Assembly (NCBI GenBank): GCA_028023455.1
Contig: JAQFVV010012668.1
Coordinates: 64,001-128,000 of the forward strand
Reading direction: 5' to 3'
Source of the DNA: Epiperipatus broadwayi
Taxonomy: Eukaryota; Onychophora; Udeonychophora; Euonychophora; Peripatidae
DNA length: 64,000 nt
A program made the position numbers and the translations under genes. Shown here one piece after another: positions 9,764 through 21,129 of the stretch (position 1 is its first letter; each line of letters begins with the position of its first letter). The notes beneath the pieces were generated by a model. That model made no database searches and had not been told where the DNA came from. It saw only the letters and a program-made list of their open reading frames with translations.

Positions 9764-12732
9764 TGTAACAGTCAAGTTTGTACATTTGCGTAACAGAATT
9801 CAGAATCCAAGCAAAAGAGACCGAAGCTGACCAGACTAGGACTGTGACATCCCAAGTCTGACCACACTTCAACTTGTGAGTCAGGATTCCAAGACTCAAG
9901 ACCCTATGAATGACCACCTTGAAATTACACGTAGTATACCTCTTTCCACACGGCCGACATAGGTCATGGAGACGCAATAAGACTCTGATAGTTAAAAGAG
10001 AGGTTCTTAATTGTCTAAAATATATCACTAATTCAATTTAATTTAATGCATAGTTTTCACATATATAGACTATAAATAATAATTAGAATTGGATTGAATT
10101 AGATCAATAACGAGACAGAGAATGAAATACATTAAACTAATTATACATTTATTTACAATTCTTCTATCCATATTTCATTTATTTACAATAGCATTCAGCA
10201 TAGAATGTATGCAAACATTGGGTAATTCAAAATAGCTTTACATAAATAATCATTAAATTTTCATAGATGAGTTTAACATGTGCCAATCTTATGAATTGCT
10301 TTACAATTAATACATAATCAATCACTACATTATGTCTATAAATCTAGTTAAGCCAAATCCTATTACATTTGTGGCTGTTATATAAATAATTATATTGAAC
10401 TTTGATCATGAATTCATTTACTAAAAACAATATGACTTAATCACGAGCGCATAAACCAGCTCAAGTAACGATCGATCGAACATGGCTTTCGAGAGAAAAT
10501 TTCAGAATGCTGAAAGCATTATGTTAAGGTGGGAGAGTTGGCTGCATAAGATTTTACCAATGCGCTATGGCACAGGTAAACAATAATAGGAAAAGTCACT
10601 CTGCGGATGGATGAAATAACTTCAGGGTTCTTGCGACAAATGCCAGTACCCTGTAACCGATCGCAATGCTGCATAAAAAGGAACATTGTGTTCAGGAATG
10701 GCGGGGGACTTACGTGCTAACCTGGCCTTGGCTCAGGCTTCGCTACTGCTCTACCCTATAAGAGAAGATGTGCTGGCAATGCCATGGCTCCATCTTAATA
10801 TACGTATATTACGTATAGCAGCAAAATGAGAATAATTTTATAAAATAATATATCACATCCGCCAAGCAAAGAATAGTATATTTCATACTATGAAATATGA
10901 GACAATAGCATATTAGCTCTATCAAATTGGGACCAACTCTTGTGTAGCCTGATAATAAATGTCTATGATACTAAAGGGAATATTAATACATCTGTACTTT
11001 GACATGCTCGATCTATTAAGTTACTTATAGATAATAAATATTTAAGGAGGAAAAGTATATTTCTATGGACTTAAGAACTTAAATGACAAATATACTTATA
11101 AATATGATCAAGGCTAAATTTAATTCTTAATAAAACTATAAAGTTAAGTTTTTAAATGGTTGATTAAAAGAGCCACATTTCACATATTAAATCATTTAGT
11201 AATGAAAAAAAAAAAGGATTTCGAAACAGCGCAGAAAGTTGATGCTATAAACAAATTACGCGAAGATTTTCAAATAATATCTTCTTAAAAATATGAAATT
11301 AAGTGCCCACTGTTTCGAAATATTGGCATATAAAATATAATAAGCATTTAAAATAAGCAAAGAAATATAGACACAACCACAGTGATATAACTTTAAACTA
11401 AATAATTTACTTTGAAGTGAATGGAAAATATAAAAATAGTCAGATTATTAAAACTTTAACAACATTAAATTTTGGATAGCAATTGACATATTTAAAATAT
11501 TAAATAGATTTAAGTTTTGGTTACATATTAGTTTTATAATTATTTTAAAAAGAGAGTTAGCTAACTTATATAGATATATTTACCCAGAGCTCTGCGGTTT
11601 GAAAAATAAAATGGTACCGGTATTATTTATCTGGACTGCAAGTTCTTGCTGTAGGTTTGGTGAGTTTGACTGGGAAGCTGGTGGCATCATCTTTCCCATT
11701 TTGTGAAGCTTGTCTCTTCTATCGGCATGATGGTGGTTCAGGCATTTCAATGAGAGAAACCTCCGTTCTCCCTGCGGAGTAACAGCAACAAAATGCCCGC
11801 TTTTAGCCGGACATATTAAACATTAACAATCATGAAGAATGGCTGCAATTCTCTCTAAAAATATGGCTGTCTTTTTTCCTTGTTAAAAATACAGAGTATT
11901 TATATCTTTTCCTTATCAGAATCTATTGCCTCAAGACTCACTAAACTCCAGAATTTAATTAAATATTTTTCAATTTATAATCCAGATTTTTAAAATCTTA
12001 GATAACTTATGTTAGAAACATTCCATAAGCTATTATTATAATTAAGATTTTTCATTGCAAACAATGTCCAATTTAGATTTTAAAATAACTTAATCTTATC
12101 TAAGGAGATTTTAATTAGTAAATTTTGAACTAGTTTTACCTTTTACGGATCCCAGGTGTGGTCGTTAATGACACTTGTTTACAACCAGAAATCTTTTTAA
12201 TTACTTGACCAGCTTTTATTTTTATCTTACATTAAAAACAACCTTTTAACATTTTTTTAAAAATGAAAATGTTTTTAACATATTTTTTTAAAATAACTTA
12301 TAAACATATTTTGATATAGCTTTTAAATATATTTTCGAGAAATTTTTCCCTGAAATATATTTAAAACAAGAAATCTTTTAACAATTTTTAAAGAAACATT
12401 TAATATTATTTTTAAAATCATGTCTTTCTTCTATATAGCACAGATTATATATCCACATACAAATTTACAATATTAAACAACAAAATTAATAATTTACTCT
12501 TAAATAAATATAACAAACATTTTTAGAAATATTAAGTAAATTTAGTACGCTATAATTTTCCTAATCCTATCTAATTATAGCATTGGTTCACACGTAAATA
12601 TATAATACTGTTTAGACAGACATGAGAGAATTTTAAATTTATTAACATTTAAATAGGTTCGAACTTAGCACAGATGAGTATGTCATTAGGTTTGATGGTG
12701 AAACAATAGGGGCTTGGAAAGTTATTGTTTCA
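9764..12732 (-). repeat. E1 5' LTR (2969 bp)
   Basis: This is the partner of 2918-5859. On the gag strand it begins TGAAACAATAAC and ends CTGTTACA. It carries a stretch of about 25 bp near 12200 that is absent from the other copy, which accounts for the length difference. The island at about 11590-11820 is the G+C-richest part. Confidence 0.9.
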
Positions 12733-13922
12733 CTATGTATGTTAATCTGTAAACTAGATCATTTTAATTAACCCTTTTTAGCATGGTTTAAGTATGCTAA
12801 TTTACGAACTGGCATATAGTAGTTTTACAGAATGAAACTATAGATTTTGCGCTTTAATTTTAATAATTGATATTTGGAAAGCATTGCAAACGTGCTTTTA
12901 TAAAACACTTTTGTGTATTACACCTTGCTATTATATTCTTATTAAAATGGGCTTTGATTTTAAGGGTCACTACATTATTATTAGTTCAGACAGCTATTTT
13001 TTTAAATGGGCTTTGATTTTAAGGGCCACCCCATTATTTCTTTTAGAACTGGAACACAAGTATCTAGAACTATATATTAAAGCTGTTCTGATCACCTGAA
13101 CTAAATGTTCTTTTATTTTAAGATAGCAAGTCATAATCAAGCCACATCTTTTACTTCATTTGTGTAGCACAGTAGTCTCAAAAGTTATGCTACAAATCAC
13201 CAATTTGCCCTCCATAATATTATTTGTTCAGCATTGATCTGAACCTCAGATCTAGTTTATATAATACAACCTGCATAAAGAATATGTTTATGGTTCCTTA
13301 CGTAATATGAATAGATAAGTTTAGTTATCGATTATCATTCTGGTAAGTTTTAACTCTTGGAAAACCATGTAGGAATGGCAGAGCATAATTAAGGCTTCAT
13401 TATAGATGTAGATAAAATTATCAATTTGTAATAATGTTAGAACTAAATGACTAAGTGCAGTCTACTGGAGAACTTGTAGTTTACATATTCACCATACCAC
13501 CTGTGAGTGTAGTATCCAGAATACTTGATTGTCATTATTAGTGTTGTTTTACTATGATTAAATAATATTAAACATATTGATATCTGTTGCCTTATTCATT
13601 GTGTTGGTATTGAGTCAATTTCCAAATTATTAATATATGCATTATCTAGCCAGCCATAGGTGTGTGTGTTTAGTTAAGCTGTCAATTATTTAAGTATTAT
13701 TTCTTGAGTCTCTTGATCTATTGCTACTGTCAGCATGCAAATTAAGAAACTCTGAGTGTGACTTCATATATGTCATTCATAGGGTAGTAAATCTGGGAGC
13801 ATGGGTAGAGGAGTTAAGATGCGATCGTATTTGAGGTCTCAATCTCTCATCTAGATCAGCCTTGGTATAATTTGCCAAAACTCTGGATTTTGTTATGTGA
13901 ATGTACAAATATGACTGCTACA
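12733..13922 (+). mobile_element. Right fragment of the older LTR split by E1
   Basis: It matches the reverse complement of about 48171-49350 over its whole length. Shared words include AACCCTTTTTAGCATG, TCAGCATTGATCTGAAC and TGAATGTACAAATATGAC. The end at 13922, read on the minus strand, is TGTAGCAGTCATATTTGTAC, plainly related to the E1 LTR end TGTAACAGTCAAGTTTGTAC. A block of about 60 bp (AAATGGGCTTTGATTTTAAG) is tandemly duplicated at 12944 and 13003. The ORF at 12884-13099 is an accident of this repeat. Confidence 0.8.
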
Positions 13923-14455
13923 AAGTTAATAAGTACAAATACCTTGGTCAGATTATTAATTAAATTTGTATAGAGTGCTTTTGTTTGAAATAATGTAATA
14001 TTAAAATAAAAGATGTCTATGTGTTTGAAAAGGAAAAATTTTGATATATTTTACTAGTTCTTACTTATGTATCTGAGACTTGAACCCTTATAGCAATTCA
14101 GAGATTTTGGATCAGTCTGTGTAGTATGGATAATATATGAAGTAAGAGGAAGAGATCAAACATGAAATTCATGGGTGATGGAACCAACTATCACAGAGAT
14201 CATTAAAAATATTTATAAAACTAAAATAAAGTTGGGCTGAACATATTGCTTATAAAAAGTTATAAATTTATGAAAGTCTTAGAAGTGAATTGAGAGATTG
14301 TAAAAGACTTAAAAAAAACACATGTGTGATAAGTAGATGAATTAAGTGAGTTTTCTGGTGCATTGGCTAGAAGAGAAGATAGATATCAAATAAAGACAAA
14401 TAGCTTGAAAAGACTATGCTGTGATGGATAATGATGATGTGTAGGTTGATAATGT
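13923..14455 (+). pseudogene. RTE-like non-LTR element, 3' end, heavily decayed
   Basis: Broken frames match the C-terminal part of the RTE copy at 53310-54990. Shared pieces are the AAATACCTTGGTCAG block (YLGQ), TGTGTTTGAAAAGGAAA, a CTTACTTATGTATCTGAGACTTG segment (LTYxSETxTL), an AAGAGATCAAA block and a terminal GATGGATAATGATGATG tail. The order and spacing agree with that copy. The match begins exactly at the border of the older LTR, so that LTR probably inserted into this RTE copy. Upstream RT sequence is not recognisable on the far side. It is non-functional, with many stops and indels. Confidence 0.75.
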
Positions 14456-15689
14456 AAACTTACACTTTATTATTCAATTGATATATATATTAGCACAGAT
14501 ATATAGAAAACCTCCAAAAATTGAATTTGATAAATGTTTTAAGATTTTAGGAATTTTATTTTGACTGAACTCATCTTCTTGCAATAAAATAACACCTCTG
14601 GCCCAAAAAGTGTAAGGCGTTAATCTAGGGTATAACAGTAGCCAATCTTATCTGTGATTCTAAATTATGTATAATAATAAGTAAACAATTTATATTGTTT
14701 AAAAGTTTGAGACTTTCGAAAAAATAGTTATATTTATGCCATGTTCTAACATGACAATTTTTTTTAATTACATATACAGTTTCGTAGAATATGTGTACAT
14801 GTAAATCTTTGTGCCATATATATAATACGTCATTTCTTATTTTATAATGTTTTATTTTATTAAATAATCCTTTAGAAATAAATATCTTGCTATAATTATA
14901 AACAAAGGCAATTTCTATCTAATCAGTTTTTTGACAGATACAGAAAAGATTTATGATCTAAACAAATACCTTGCTGTGACAAGAGATTATCTGAGAATAG
15001 GCTGACATTTAACAAATTTAAGCGAGAGCTCAGGTGATACAGGAAACTGCCCAGTCAGAGATAGCAGCCAGATGGGAGTTCTGACAAACTAAACCAGATG
15101 GGTATCATTACAAGCAGATAAGAATGAAAGAGTTATTTTTTTTCCTCAAAAAAAAAAAAAAAAAAATGGGGGAAAAAATGCAACATTCCATTGTTACTTA
15201 AAAATCTGTCAAAACCTTCAGCTCACGTCGTATATGAACCTGTTTTGCTTCAAAAATAACTTCAACCTTGTTTTACACAATGAATTGTTTATACTTACTT
15301 GATAGAAATCACACTACTTCAATATTTATTAAAATCTTTTCATGATTAAAAATATAAATCTTTCGTTAAATATATAATATATAAACATTAAATATATGTT
15401 TTTGTGTTTAAATTGCATACATAGCATCTACATATTTTTTTAAAAATTATCTTCTATATTAATAGAAATTTATCTTGGAAATTATTGTATTCATACTATA
15501 TAATGATAAATCAATAATATGAGATCGTAAAAAATTGGGATACCGAAAGAAAGAGTTAAGCTGCAATCATAGATCTTTCGTTCGAATCTGTCATTTTACA
15601 CGCAGGTCAATGCCATAAAGAGATTTTATTCAATGCAGGGTTTGATGAAAATGAGTTGTTTCATAGAGGCTTCATTTATAAATATTTAA
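14456..15689. other. A+T-rich non-coding stretch
   Basis: I see no gene. There is a poly-A run at about 15149-15166. Nothing else is recognised. Confidence 0.4.
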
Positions 15690-15717
15690 TACACACATCT
15701 ATCCATCCATCCGTCCG

Positions 15718-15763
<46 letters not shown>

Positions 15764-15784
15764 CATCCATCCATCCATCCATCC

Positions 15785-15849
<65 letters not shown>

Positions 15850-15980
15850 AGCATCCATTCATCCATCCATATACTATCTATATATTCATCTATCCATCCA
15901 TCTATATAACTATGTACATAACTTTTCATTTATCCATCAATGTATCTAATGTAATATATCTATCTATCCATCTATCTTAT
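15690..15980. repeat. Compound tetranucleotide microsatellite (ATCT)n/(ATCC)n
   Basis: Blocks of ATCT, ATCC and ATCT run from about 15690 to 15850, then become imperfect CATC/TATC repeats to about 15980. The apparent ORF at 15656-15850 is a translation of the repeat. Confidence 0.95.
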
Positions 15981-16018
15981 CAAATCTATCATATTATCAG
16001 TAAATAAATACATTCCAT

Positions 16019-16068
16019 TTTTTTAAAAAGTTAAGATATTCATCTTAACTTTTTTTTAAAAAAAATCT
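16019..16068. repeat. Short perfect hairpin
   Basis: AAAAAGTTAAGAT and ATCTTAACTTTTT are inverted around a four-base centre, extended by poly-T/poly-A. It could be a cruciform or an insertion footprint. Confidence 0.7.
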
Positions 16069-18070
16069 AAAAAGAAAAATGTTTATTTCAATTAATATTT
16101 AAATTTTATAATTTCGAGATCTGCGTTTTGTTTATTTTTATATGCATATTTTGAATATTTAACATTTAAAAGTAGTTTTACTTTAAAATTGAAATCAAAT
16201 GATGTCATTTAAATCATTTAATTTCAATTCTTGCATTTAGTTTAGCTTTGCAATATTGATTTCTTCTGAAATCTTTATCCTTTCATGAATAAATAATTTT
16301 AAAAAATGGTAAAAAAAAATTGACTTTTTTTCTGTATCAGAGAGATAAAAAAATACGTTTATTGATGAGGCTTTTTTATGCTTTATTGAAAAACAATAAA
16401 CTTTTATGAAAGCTTGGTGTTCTTTTCTTTATACAGATCTTTATTTTATATCGACATCATCATCATCTTTATTTTTATCTATTATTATTTACTACAATAT
16501 GATGCTTTCTCAAGTTTAATGCAATTTCTTTGAATAATAAACTCTTTGTATTATACCAAGTAAACATTTTTATTTCATCCATACATCTTACATGTAATAT
16601 CTTTCTAGGTTTTAAATTCTCTTGAGAATATCTCTTTTAACAATATAACTGGCTCAGTACTACTTTGCTTTATTTTTTCAATGATCCCTATAATATCTCT
16701 TAGCTGTATATTTAGATTTAGATATTTTTTTGCTATACAATAGACATCTTTTCATAATTTTTTGAAGCTGAACCTCATAATGGCATTACTGGAATTGCAG
16801 TAGGATTACTTTTTATTATAAGTAAATAGTTATCAAAGATCCAATACTGTTTTAGAAAATTTAAATATAATTTTTTGCTAACATACAATTTCATAAAAAT
16901 ATATTGTGAGAAAAAAAGTAAAGTGAATTATATATTACTATTGATATGTAATATATAGGGTATATGAGCACAGACTTTCACACGACTCACCACTCTCCAC
17001 TCTATCTAATAACACTGATACACTTAAACACATATATGTTGAAAAGATAAATAATCACCAATATACATATTTCATGATAAACCAGCAATCATCAGTTGGT
17101 CCAGACTATCATCTCCACACATATATACTACAAGTGCTCAGATATATATTAAGGTAGACAATCTTCTTACTTTAATGGACAGGCTTCAATCTACTCCACA
17201 CTCCAACTCTTCAACCATCCATCCAATTGAAAATCTGATGGTGGAATGCTCAAAGTCCACCCTGAGGCTGAGATTATTGTCGCACCCATGTTGACCTAAG
17301 GTCAACCTGAACCTCACATGTACAGGACATAATCCATTTAATACATATGCAAGGATGGGCAGACATCTCATATTGATTGATTCAGTTGAGGTTTATTATA
17401 ACTTATCTATGAAAGTTGTTCAAATATTAAATTAAGTGATTTTGTACAAGAATCATTTTTAGTAATAAAAAATATGAGACAGTTAAATGAAAACTGATTA
17501 TCAAACAAGATTTCTAACTGCTCCAAATATTTTATGATCGTTCTTGAGATAATTGAGACACAGTTTCACAAAGAAGCATGAAATAAAACATTCTCAAGTG
17601 AAGAATTTTTTGAAAAATCTAAAGGATAGGATGGAGTTGTGATGTAATCAAATTTCTGATTATATAATAATATATATTGTACCATTTATTTATATATGGT
17701 ACAAATATATATATTGGCATTTGGTAAAAGCTAAAAAAAAAGTAAATTTAGATTTTTTTTTATTAATATAATTTTTTTTAAAACGTACAATGAAAGTTAA
17801 AATTGCCATTCGCATTTTTTTTTATCTAGTTAAAAATAAAAGTAAAAATTGGAGAGAACAAAAGACACACAGATTACTAATCCAGATAAATTAAAAGAAT
17901 TCCAAAAGTAAAAAGATAAGCTAAAAGAAAAATATTTTAGCTAATTAAAGATGGCAGAATTATGCTAAAAAAATAAAGACTTTGTAACGTAAATTTTATA
18001 AAGAATGTACAAGATTATCAATGTATATTTTTGACAAACAAAAGGTATGCACAGAAGTCTGAAAAATGGA
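16069..18070. other. A+T-rich non-coding stretch
   Basis: There is no convincing gene. The block at about 16970-17380 is less A+T-rich and holds a 61-codon minus-strand frame (17371-17186) with no recognised homology, plus a 15-nt palindrome TTGACCTAAGGTCAA at 17291-17305 made of AGGTCA-type half sites. A TTGTACCAT/ATGGTACAA hairpin lies near 17680-17705. Confidence 0.4.
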
Positions 18071-18077
18071 GCTCTAT

Positions 18078-18108
18078 TATAAAAGGAAGAGGCCAGTTTG
18101 ATCAGTGT
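18078..18108 (+). promoter_or_regulatory. Candidate core promoter: TATA box plus TCAGT initiator
   Basis: TATAAAAGG at 18078-18086 is followed by GATCAGTGT, with the initiator-like A at 18104, about 26 bases downstream of the first T. TCA(G/T)T initiators with a TATA box at this spacing are typical of arthropod promoters and of retroelement LTRs. The downstream 270 bp are unusually G+C-rich for this region. Confidence 0.35.
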
Positions 18109-18376
18109 CTTGTTTTATCTGTCCTTTCTGCAGTCAGTCCTGGATAACAAAAGAATATATCCAGGATTGCCCTACACTGAAATAATTCTGCATGTTAGAG
18201 TGAACCGGAGCTTTTGCTGACATCGTTTCTGAAGATAAACACCAGAAAAGCCTTCATGACTGACCAGTAGAATAGACCACAAGATCAACTTATAACTGAT
18301 GGCTGAGCTCATTCTCATACACAAAAAACATTATGCATAGTAATCTATAAGCTTCGTGAACTCACAAAACTTACCG
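18104..18376 (+). other. Possible first exon ending at a consensus 5' splice site
   Basis: This is a G+C-elevated block between the candidate initiator and CCG|GTAAGT at 18374-18382, a near-ideal splice donor. It has no long frame; the only ATGs open very short frames (for example at about 18299), so it would be 5' untranslated or non-coding. A 9-bp stem (TCCTGGATA ... TATCCAGGA, 18138-18166) lies inside. It could equally be a fragment of an unrecognised LTR. Confidence 0.25.
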
Positions 18377-18379
18377 GTA

Positions 18380-19070
18380 AGTTATGATTCATTATTCCTG
18401 ATTGTGACAAAATTAAGCATTTGCAAACAATTATTAAAAAGATACTTATAATAGGACCCCAATATAGACTTTAATTTTATTGTTCAAGAGACTCTTATTT
18501 ACCCAAGAACTTTAATTAAAATTGTTTAACTGTCATTTTTTATTATTGGATTCATGTCTGGATTAGCGTGTGCTCTGTTAGAATAAAAATATTTATTTCT
18601 AATATCAACTTTTCATTTTTACATTATTAATAATAGTTATTAATGTTTATTATTAAATTTATTAATATTAATGTAGTGAGATTTCAAAATATCATTTACC
18701 TTTGCCAATATGTGTTTAATAAGCTCCAGGAATAATAATATGTTGAAAATAATTTTAGTTATGGTAAAATATAATACCGATTATTTTAAAAACATTTTTT
18801 CTTTTTAATTTATGAGTTACAATATATTTGATGCAGAATCAGTGAGTCTAAGTGACTCTGGCACCCTCATTTATAAATTAAAAACTGATTCAGCTCACAA
18901 TTGTACTCGTAACAATTCTAGGCCAAGTTGATCAGGAAATATAGTTATGTTTTTTAAAAATAGAAATACAACTTTCTTCTTTTTGCATAACTTGATCAAC
19001 TCATGCAGTTTATTGTGTAACAGAGACATAGTCAGATGGAAAACATTACAATATATATATATTCATATGT
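18380..19070. other. A+T-rich non-coding stretch
   Basis: I see no gene, RNA or repeat of note. Confidence 0.4.
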
Positions 19071-19074
19071 CAAA

Positions 19075-19147
19075 GTGTTGACTGAAAAATGAACATAGGC
19101 CAGCTGCTTGGAAGGCAGCTATGCTAACCACTAGGCCACCAATGCTT
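19075..19147 (-). pseudogene. tRNA-Gly(TCC)-like 5' part, T-arm decayed
   Basis: The minus strand reads GCATTGGTGGCCTAGTGG, then TTAGCAT, then an anticodon stem AGCTGC/GCAGCT closing the loop CTTCCAA, with anticodon TCC. This is the D-arm and anticodon arm of tRNA-Gly. The region that should be the T-arm (GGTTCGA-type B box) is TATGTTCATTTTTC, no longer able to pair. It is either a tRNA pseudogene or the truncated head of a tRNA-Gly-derived SINE. Confidence 0.65.
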
Positions 19148-19149
19148 GA

Positions 19150-20450
19150 CAAAATTTTATTAAACAGTCTGAATGCGAGTGATCATTTGTATTCACTGAG
19201 ATAAAGTTGGGCAGTGAGAAATCTTAGTTAAATGAAAAAAATATCTGTTATCAAGAGGGAAATTTTCTCATTTTTAAACATCATTTATCCTAAAGGAGTT
19301 AAATTTATACATAAATACTTCTACACATTTGGTAAAATAATATGACCAATTGCATTGAAATTTCACTATATCTGCTAATGATGATATGAATGGCAAAAAA
19401 AAATCATATGGTTTATCATTATGACAAGAATGATATCAGTTTATACAAAAGAGCAATTGCATTTCATTATCTTGGCAAGGGAAAGAAACATGAGATTATG
19501 TATCTTATTACCATCTCAAAGATTCTTTTCTAGAGCTATGTAAGAATTTAGATGGTATTTTTGAAAAAGAAAACTGAAAATAAGTGTTTTTAAATCAAGA
19601 ATCAGAATGCAAAATGGCATACACAAGAAAGCAGAGAAGCAAAGATGAAATTAAAATAGAATTACAAATCAAGGTATTTGTTACTCAGTGGAAAAACAAA
19701 AGTAATTAAAAGTGCAGTAATGAAAAGAATAGTGGAAAGATCATCTGAAGATTTGATCTTATTCTATATTTTTACCAGATATGTTTACCTGCTAAAATTG
19801 CTGATCAAGCAAATACAACTGATTTGCTTGGAATATGTATGACCTTTTAAGATATAATCAGCAACACTTTGGCCCAGGAACCTTTAGCTTTTAAGTCCAT
19901 GACTCTATCTATGCTGTATTGCACAAAGCAAAAAGAAAATGAAAGTAAAATATTTCATAAAAAATTTAAGCATAGTTTTATAAGAAAACAGAATTCCTTT
20001 ACAATATAATCTTAATTGAACTCTTTTTTTTATTGGGAAGATATAATTAGGCAAGATGTTAAAGGTTTTTTTTTTTTAATTGATGCGGAAGAGTCTAAAA
20101 AATAGCTTTACAAAGTATTATGTAAATAAATCAATTAGTCAATATATAAAATATTAGTTAATTTAAAAATTCACAGATCAATTTTTATAGATACAACCAA
20201 ATTCATTTTGATTTTTTCATTGGTTTACTTTTTTTTTTCAGTTAGATAATCAAAGTCATTTCTGAGTAGCTGTTAATAATAATACCAAATTGTGTAGTAT
20301 AGGCCATCTAAAACAGTATTTTATTATTCAACTGCTTTAAAAAACCTTTTTCTACTGTTATTCTTGTAAAGTTAAGTTATTTTAAGAAATTTTGCATATA
20401 AAAATATGGACTTTTAAATAATTATCATGTTTTTTTCAGAGGCAGAGTTC
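19150..20450. other. A+T-rich non-coding stretch
   Basis: I see no gene or structured element. Confidence 0.4.
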
Positions 20451-20451
20451 T

Positions 20452-20600
20452 CCATACAATAGTGCCACCCATTAATGGATGCAGGAAGGGTTGTGCATAA
20501 AATCATTATCTAGTGCCTACTCATCCAATATCCCCAGACTAGTTCCTCATTTGTGGCTTTCATCAGTGAGAAGCCTTGGATTTGCGAGCACTGCATAACA
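20452..20600. mobile_element. Half copy of a palindromic MITE (family of 47290-47555)
   Basis: It shares AGTTCTCCATACAATAGTG, GTTGTGCATAAAATC and ATCTAGTGCCTACTCATCC with the hairpin at 47290-47555, and also the loop words TGTGGC...TTCAT and GTGAG. Only one arm and the loop are present, so it is a truncated copy or the non-palindromic ancestor of the hairpin. Confidence 0.75.
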
Positions 20601-21129
20601 TTGCCATCTTGTCTAAACAATACTATTACTTTGTTATATGAAAGTTTATAATAAATACAAAATACTTTAACAAAAGTTATACATCAATTTTGAAAAAAAA
20701 AAAAACCCCAAAAACTATCTAAAACTTTTTTTTATAGTACAAGATTGGAAAATATAGATTCTTAGAGTTTCTAAAATTATTAAAATGTCTATTTTTATCA
20801 GATATTAAACATAGATTTAATATTATAAGTCTTAAGGCATGTAATTTAAAGGATATAGTCATGTGCAATATATTATTATTGTGGGCAGTAGAGTATATTG
20901 AATAAATATGCATGCACTTTTTTTCTATCGTTCAAACATATGCTGACAGTTTCAATGGTTCAAAAATTTTCCTCAGCATTAAACACATATAAAAAGTGAT
21001 TATTAATGTTATTCTTTATATGTATATATTTGAGCATTTTATTCTTTTATATAGAAAATCATTTTCAAATGAAGGAAAATTGCATGAATTGGACTGTGTA
21101 ATATTAAATGAGATATTATTGAACTTCGT
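20601..21129. other. A+T-rich non-coding stretch
   Basis: There is a poly-A run at about 20693. No gene is seen. Confidence 0.4.

Larger units (their letters stand above)
2918..12732 (-). mobile_element. E1: long-LTR retrotransposon with gag and protease but no RT/IN
   Basis: The element is 9.8 kb, flanked by CTAT, with two direct terminal repeats of 2942 and 2969 bp and an interior of about 3.9 kb read on the minus strand. In gag order the interior holds an N-terminal region, a coiled-coil Gag, a retropepsin and an acidic/cysteine-containing tail that runs up to the 3' LTR. There is no room for, and no trace of, reverse transcriptase, RNase H or integrase. The LTR ends are TG...CA in the right copy, with the 3' LTR start mutated to TA. 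The LTR copies differ mainly by scattered transitions plus one indel of about 25 bp. The frames are broken, so this copy is no longer active. It is structurally like the plant TR-GAG class. Mobility would need RT and integrase in trans. Confidence 0.9.

Noticed and set aside
15656-15850. 64-codon ORF
   Set aside because: Translation of the (ATCT)n/(ATCC)n microsatellite.
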